Assembly (NCBI GenBank): GCA_045632125.1
Contig: JAZQWC010000016.1
Coordinates: 1 to 16,265, forward strand
Reading direction: 5' to 3'
Length of the DNA stretch: 16,265 bases
Origin: CALWPV01 sp045632125
Lineage (GTDB): Bacteria > Bacillota > Clostridia > Lachnospirales > Bianqueaceae
In this document: piece by piece, positions 12,326 through 16,265 of the stretch
How positions within the stretch are numbered: the first letter of the stretch is position 1
Layout of the letters: the number at the start of each line of letters is the position of its first letter
Notes under the pieces: model-generated
What the model saw: the letters and a program-made list of their open reading frames with translations, nothing else
The model's database searches: none
Told to the model about the DNA's origin: nothing
Made by a program: the position numbers and the translations under genes

Positions 12326-15300
12326 ATGTTCACCGACAAACAGCTGGATCGTTTGCTGCGCAAATTGATCCGTTTTGAATCCATTTTGGAAAATATGATG
12401 TTCGAAAAAGTAGGCGAATTGGCTAATCTGCGTCAGTATCAGACCAAAGAGCGCCTGCATGAAATCCCTGCCGATGAGAACCTGTACACCCCCAGTCAGG
12501 TAGGCACCACCTGGGGCGGCGAGGAAGGCAGCTTCTGCTGGTTCAAAGGCGAGTACACCGTGCCTGAAAACCTGGCAGACACCCCTCTGTGGCTGTATCC
12601 TAAAACCAAGGGTTACGAAGGCTTCATGTTCATCGACGGTCAGCCTTATGGAAACTTTGCCCATAAGATCAACCGCGGCAGCCATGGTAACCATTATTGC
12701 AATCGTTTCACCGAAGGAGCGGCCGCAGGCCGTAAGTTCGACGTTGCGGTTGAGTATTACACCTATCATCATGTGCGCGGTTGTGCCCCCTTCGAGGATT
12801 CTGCCATCTACGACTACAACTATCCTGTTGGTTCCTTTGATGTGTGCGTCAAGAACGACTTAGTTGCCGATTTCCGCTATGATCTGATGGTCCTGAACGA
12901 TTTCGTCAGAGCCAGCGACAAGAACAGTTTCCGCCGTGCGGACATTGTCAACACTCTGGTGCGTGTGCATGAGATCGTGTACTACTCTCCGGAGGATGTG
13001 GACCGCGAGACCTTTATGGAGGCCCTTCGTGAGGCTTCTCCGCTGCTGAAGGAACAGCTGGCCAAGGGTAACGGAAATGCCACCACCGGCTATTTGGGTC
13101 TGATCGGACATTCTCACATGGATACCGCTTGGCTGTGGACCATCGATGAGACCATTAAGAAATGCGCCCGTACCTATGCGAACCAGATGAATCTGATGGA
13201 TCAGTATCCGGAGTATACTTTCGTGCAGAGCTCTGCGTACCATGCGGAGATGATGCGTCGTCATTATCCGTCGCTGTTTAAGGCCATCAGTGATCACGTT
13301 GCCGAGGGTCGATATGAGCCCAACGGTGGTGTGTGGGTTGAGTGTGACTGCAACATTGTAAATGGTGAATCTTTGGCCCGTCAGTTTGTTTGGGGCCAGC
13401 GTTATACCCGCAAGCACTTTAATTATTTGTCCGATACCTTCTGGTTGCCTGACACCTTTGGTTACAGTGCGGCGATTCCTCAGGTGATGAAGCTGGCCGG
13501 CATTAAGTACTTCCTGACCACCAAGATGACCTGGAATGATACCAATAAATTCCCCTACGATACCTTCTATTGGCGCGGTATCGACGGCACCAAGGTGCTG
13601 AGCCATTTGAATCGTATCCACACCAGTCCGCTGCCCTATCGTGTGCTGGACTTTGTGGTGGATGGTCCCGATAATGATCCGATCAAAGAGAAGACCGTAT
13701 CCAACATGCGCCTGCTGTCCTACGGCTGTGGTGACGGTGGCGGCGGTCCTGAGTTCGATGAGATCGAGATCGCACGCCGCGTGAAGGATCTGGAAGGTCT
13801 GCCTCGTACCGGTCATACCACCGTAAGCAACTTTATGCAGCAGCTGGAAGCTACTGTGAACCGTCCCAGCACTTATGCAGGCGAACTGTATCTGGAGTTG
13901 CACCGTGGTACTTTGACCAACCAGAGCGAGATCAAACGTAACATGAGAAAGGGTGAGATCGCCCTGCATGATCTGGAATACTTGACCGTACACCAGGCTG
14001 TTCGTAAAGACGAGGAAGCCGGCGATGCAGCGATCCGTCCGTTGACCGAAACCTTGTTGGTTAATCAGTTCCATGATATTCTGCCCGGTACTTGTATTCC
14101 TGAGGCACATAAGCAGTCCAAGGAAGAAATGACCGCTCTGATCGCCGAGGCGAAGCAGATGACCCAGGATCTGTTTGTTTCCGAGGATGAAAACTATATT
14201 ACTGTAATCAATGCGGCTCCCGTGGATCGTACCGACGTGCTGTATCTGGATCTGCCCGAGGGTACCTGGCTGGTGGACGCCGATGGTGAGTTGATCCAGC
14301 AGAGAGTGCAGACTCTGGAAGGCGCCGAGAAGGTAGCTGTACGTGGTCTGGTGATCCCGGCTTACAGCAGCTTGGTATTTGAGCTGACTCAGGAAGCGCC
14401 TGTGGTGAATGAGGATGATGAACCTCTGTTTGTATGGCACAGCGACAACGTGCTGGAGACTCCCTGCGCTGCCATTACTTTTGATGAGCGCGGCTACATG
14501 ACTTCCTTCTTTGATAAGCTGGCTGGCCGTGAACTGAGAAACCCCGAGGGTTATGCTTTGAATACCTTCCTGGTGGCTGAGGACGTGCCGGAGTCTTATG
14601 ACAACTGGGATATCGATGCCGATGCAATGCTGAAGTTGCGTGACAATGCGAAGCTTTTGAGCCGCGAAGTGGTTGGCTGTGGTGACGTGGAACTGCGTAT
14701 CCGCAGCGCTTATCAGATCACTCCAAAGACTGTACTGAAGCAGGATATGATCTTCTTTGCCGACTATCCGGAAGTTCGTTTTGAAACTGCCATCGATTGG
14801 AATGATGATCACCGCTTGCTGAAGACCAGTTTTGCTACCAACATCCTGTCGGATGTGGCCTCTCATGAAGTACAGTTTGGTTATGTAAAACGTCCTACTA
14901 CCCGCAGCACCAGCATTGAAAAGGCTAAGTTCGAGGTTGTAAACCAGAAATATACCGATATTTCCGAAGGCGGCTACGGCGTAGCTCTGCTGAATGACTG
15001 TAAGTATGGTATCACTGCAGAAGATGGCTGCTTGAGCTTGACCCTGCATAAGGGCGGTAACCGTCCTGACTATACCGGTGACAAGGGTCATCACCTGTGC
15101 ACCTATTCCTTCCTGCCTCATAACGGAGCGCTGGAAGCAGGCAATGTTATCTCCCCCGCATATGAGCTGAACTACGAGCCCGTAGTGGTGAAGGGCCGTC
15201 ACGAGATGGAAGCTTTGGTTCGCGTAGAGGCTGAAAATGTAATTCCCGAGACCATCAAGCCTTGCGAGGAAGAGAGTCAGAGAGCCTTTATCGTGCGCTT

Positions 15301-15469
15301 GTACGAAGCGACTAACACCTTTACCCACACCGGTTTCTGCGCTCCCGGCGCTAAGAAGATGCAGGTTGTGGATCTGCTGGAGGATGGTCTGGAAGATGAA
15401 GTGGAAGGCGAGTTCCTGCCGCTGACCTTCAAGCCCTTCGAGATCAAGACTGTGAAGGTTTGGTACTAA
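12326..15469 (+). CDS. Alpha-mannosidase, glycoside hydrolase family 38
   Basis: This 1047-residue, probably cytosolic enzyme removes alpha-linked mannose from oligosaccharides; no signal peptide is seen. The catalytic domain shows GHSHMDTAWLW with zinc ligands H264 and D266, WLPDTFGYS with the nucleophile D376 (also a zinc ligand in this family), and NQFHDILPGT with zinc ligand H583. The C-terminal half, from about residue 640 onward, is the beta-sandwich part of GH38. The length fits the roughly 1000-residue bacterial and class II type. The reading frame is open from 12269, but ATG 12326 is chosen because AAAGGGG lies seven bases before it. It is divergent from the Gfo/Idh/MocA gene and closed by a strong terminator. 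No sugar transporter is in the window. Substrate linkage preference is not determinable. Confidence 0.96.
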   Translation: MFTDKQLDRLLRKLIRFESILENMMFEKVGELANLRQYQTKERLHEIPADENLYTPSQVGTTWGGEEGSFCWFKGEYTVPENLADTPLWLYPKTKGYEGFMFIDGQPYGNFAHKINRGSHGNHYCNRFTEGAAAGRKFDVAVEYYTYHHVRGCAPFEDSAIYDYNYPVGSFDVCVKNDLVADFRYDLMVLNDFVRASDKNSFRRADIVNTLVRVHEIVYYSPEDVDRETFMEALREASPLLKEQLAKGNGNATTGYLGLIGHSHMDTAWLWTIDETIKKCARTYANQMNLMDQYPEYTFVQSSAYHAEMMRRHYPSLFKAISDHVAEGRYEPNGGVWVECDCNIVNGESLARQFVWGQRYTRKHFNYLSDTFWLPDTFGYSAAIPQVMKLAGIKYFLTTKMTWNDTNKFPYDTFYWRGIDGTKVLSHLNRIHTSPLPYRVLDFVVDGPDNDPIKEKTVSNMRLLSYGCGDGGGGPEFDEIEIARRVKDLEGLPRTGHTTVSNFMQQLEATVNRPSTYAGELYLELHRGTLTNQSEIKRNMRKGEIALHDLEYLTVHQAVRKDEEAGDAAIRPLTETLLVNQFHDILPGTCIPEAHKQSKEEMTALIAEAKQMTQDLFVSEDENYITVINAAPVDRTDVLYLDLPEGTWLVDADGELIQQRVQTLEGAEKVAVRGLVIPAYSSLVFELTQEAPVVNEDDEPLFVWHSDNVLETPCAAITFDERGYMTSFFDKLAGRELRNPEGYALNTFLVAEDVPESYDNWDIDADAMLKLRDNAKLLSREVVGCGDVELRIRSAYQITPKTVLKQDMIFFADYPEVRFETAIDWNDDHRLLKTSFATNILSDVASHEVQFGYVKRPTTRSTSIEKAKFEVVNQKYTDISEGGYGVALLNDCKYGITAEDGCLSLTLHKGGNRPDYTGDKGHHLCTYSFLPHNGALEAGNVISPAYELNYEPVVVKGRHEMEALVRVEAENVIPETIKPCEEESQRAFIVRLYEATNTFTHTGFCAPGAKKMQVVDLLEDGLEDEVEGEFLPLTFKPFEIKTVKVWY

Positions 15470-15486
15470 TTATTTATATAAGAGTG

Positions 15487-15521
15487 AAAAGCTGACACTT
15501 TGCGGAGTGTCAGCTTTTTTT
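15487..15521 (+). terminator. Intrinsic terminator after the alpha-mannosidase gene
   Basis: Perfect 13-bp arms AAAAGCTGACACT (15487-15499) and AGTGTCAGCTTTT (15506-15518) with a six-base loop, followed by further T. The long non-coding array starts directly after it. Confidence 0.95.
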
Positions 15522-15530
15522 GTGGTGTTC

Positions 15531-16020
15531 TGGTAGTGGAATATGGTTGTTAGTAGTTATGATCACTGGTAGTGGCTTGAGTGTGCCGGTGGTTTTGAGT
15601 TATTGGGATTAGGGATTGTTGATAACTTGTTGTGCTTTATCAGTGATTTTCCATGAATTCGCATTTAGACACTACCATTTTGGTAATTGTTGTTAGTGGA
15701 AAAACGTTAGCGGAGTTGAATCACTGATAGAAAAATGAGGGATCCTCAAAATTTCTGTAATATGGTAGGGATTGGGTTACCAATGGCAGGTAGTCACTGA
15801 TAGAAAGTTGCAAATCTATCAGTGGTTAGCATCGAAGATAAGTAAAATCACTGGTAAATTTGAAATGTTTATCAGTGGTCATTCGCAAATGTAAAGAAAG
15901 CACGGGTAGAACGTGAAAAATTATCAGTGATTAGAAGCGCAAAACATATAATCACTACCAAATCGATCTGGTAGTGGAAGGCTTTATAAGGAACGATTCA
16001 TTCACTGTAGCATATACTAG
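15531..16020. repeat. Periodic array of short inverted arms, about 53-bp pitch, unknown type
   Basis: This fills the roughly 525-bp gene-free gap between the GH38 terminator and the CDS at 16047. Plus arms (CACTGATA, CACTGGTA or CACTACCA) start at 15564, 15617 (degenerate), 15670, 15722, 15795, 15849, 15901 (degenerate), 15953 and 16003 (partial). Each of the first eight is followed 8-14 bp later (33 bp in unit 4) by an inverted partner (TATCAGTG, TGGTAGTG or TGCCGGTG) at 15584, 15638, 15691, 15763, 15816, 15870, 15922 and 15969. A lone minus arm lies at 15531. Unit pitch is 53, 53, 52, 73, 54, 52, 52, 50. Arms are conserved; loops and the 17-20 bp between units are not. Flanking bases often extend the arm to AATCACTGATA, nearly palindromic in itself. 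It does not fit CRISPR, which needs near-identical repeats and longer spacers, nor directly repeated iterons. Confidence 0.8.
16011..16018 (+). promoter_or_regulatory. Possible -10 region of the gene at 16047
   Basis: CATATACT directly follows the last array arm (16000-16010). It fits a sigma-A -10 (TATACT at 16013-16018) and also the CATA-type -10 of sporulation sigma-E promoters. No convincing -35 box for either is seen at the right distance. Confidence 0.35.
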
Positions 16021-16046
16021 TCAAAAATAGGAGCAAAAAGAAGTAT

Positions 16047-16265
16047 ATGGCAACAGGAACACTTCGGGTGCAGGCCCGTACAGAACTTGGATTTTTCCCG
16101 GTACAGGGAGCAAGGGTGACGATTCGTTCTTCAGGCAGCGACCAGATTTTGGAGGAGATGACCACCGATGAGTCCGGCAATAGCCCGCTGATAGAGCTAG
16201 AGGCGCCGGATGTGGCCTATTCACTGGAACCGCAGCGTGAGGTGAGGCCCTATTCGACCTATGAT
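16047..16265 (+). CDS. N-terminus of a probable spore-cortex/peptidoglycan-binding protein (cut by the window end)
   Basis: The first 73 residues of an open reading frame run to the window edge without a stop. They start with ATGTLRVQARTELGFFPVQGARVTIR, followed by an SGSDQILEEMTTDESGNSPLIELEAP-type stretch and an ending near RPYSTYD. This pattern of a short beta-strand start, a V/A-rich strand pair and a TDESG turn is that of a carboxypeptidase-regulatory-like (Ig-like) module. From memory it resembles the N-terminal part of clostridial SleC-type or peptidoglycan-binding proteins; the rest would be needed to confirm that. There is no signal peptide. AGGAG (16029-16033) lies 13 bases before the ATG, a long spacing also seen for the NlpC/P60 gene. 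The repeat array ends just upstream. Confidence 0.7.
   Translation, partial: MATGTLRVQARTELGFFPVQGARVTIRSSGSDQILEEMTTDESGNSPLIELEAPDVAYSLEPQREVRPYSTYD

Noticed and set aside
12860..15328. An 822-codon open frame on the minus strand, antisense to the alpha-mannosidase gene
   Set aside because: It lies wholly inside a well-supported GH38 gene. Its product has no recognisable domain, no ribosome binding site fits, and such long antisense frames arise from the strong codon bias of the real gene.
15531..16020. CRISPR array
   Set aside because: The repeats are only 8-11 bp arms with non-conserved centres, the sequences between units are 17-20 bp, and no cas genes are present.
15531..16020. Iteron-type replication origin or DnaA-box cluster
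   Set aside because: The elements alternate in orientation, no DnaA-box-like TTATNCACA cluster is seen, and no replication initiator gene is nearby.
15531..16020. Integron attC array
   Set aside because: There are no gene cassettes between units, no RYYYAAC/GTTRRRY boxes, and no integrase gene.
15521..16046. Small protein genes in the gap after the mannosidase
   Set aside because: No frame has a start with a ribosome binding site and a plausible length; stops are frequent in all frames.

Overview
The window looks like a chromosome segment of an anaerobic, spore-forming Clostridia member (Bacillota), probably a gut organism. The evidence is strong AGGAGG-type ribosome binding sites, compact genes each closed by a U-tailed hairpin, an iron-sulfur L-serine dehydratase, a type III glutamine synthetase, a cysteine-type sulfatase, an SH3/NlpC-P60 wall hydrolase, and a truncated gene resembling the N-terminus of clostridial spore-cortex/peptidoglycan-binding proteins. 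Genus and species cannot be read from the window.

Layout. 17-889: L-serine dehydratase alpha chain, then a 93-bp gap with two hairpins whose loops are complementary. 983-2440: cytosolic sulfatase with terminator. 2533-4032: near-consensus promoter and secreted SH3-SH3-acidic linker-NlpC/P60 protein with terminator, followed by an unexplained structured segment at 4124-4201. 4308-7835: cytosolic transglutaminase-like protein followed 30 bp later by type III glutamine synthetase (GlnN), with a terminator carrying a UUCG tetraloop. 7917-9943: two-gene unit of an aldo/keto reductase with two 4Fe-4S motifs and an unrecognised probable TIM-barrel protein. These converge through a shared terminator on two minus-strand genes: a URO-D/MtaA-like protein (9996-10946) and a Gfo/Idh/MocA oxidoreductase (11055-12140). 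The oxidoreductase is divergent from a GH38 alpha-mannosidase (12326-15469). The 12141-12325 gap between them holds back-to-back promoters and a dyad.

The region from 7917 to 15469 reads as a carbohydrate or glycan catabolic neighbourhood: GH38 releases sugar, and Gfo/Idh/MocA and aldo/keto reductase enzymes handle oxidation states. The roles of the URO-D-like and TIM-barrel-like proteins are unknown. Co-function is inferred from proximity only.

The most unusual part is the roughly 525-bp non-coding stretch between the GH38 terminator (ends about 15521) and the truncated gene at 16047. It is not random AT-rich spacer. It holds a regular array of short inverted arms, CACTRRYA-type followed by TAYYAGTG-type, that pair across about 8-14 nt (33 nt in one unit). 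The pairs start at 15564, 15617, 15670, 15722, 15795, 15849, 15901 and 15953, a pitch of 50-54 bp apart from one unit longer by about 20 bp. Arm pairs change together (CACTGATA with TATCAGTG; CACTACCA with TGGTAGTG), while loops and the sequences between hairpins are all different. Several mismatches are G·U wobbles on the plus strand. It does not match a CRISPR array, an iteron origin or a known riboswitch that I recognise. I report it as the main candidate for an undescribed element: a structured RNA, a multi-operator control region for the downstream gene, or a mobile-element remnant.
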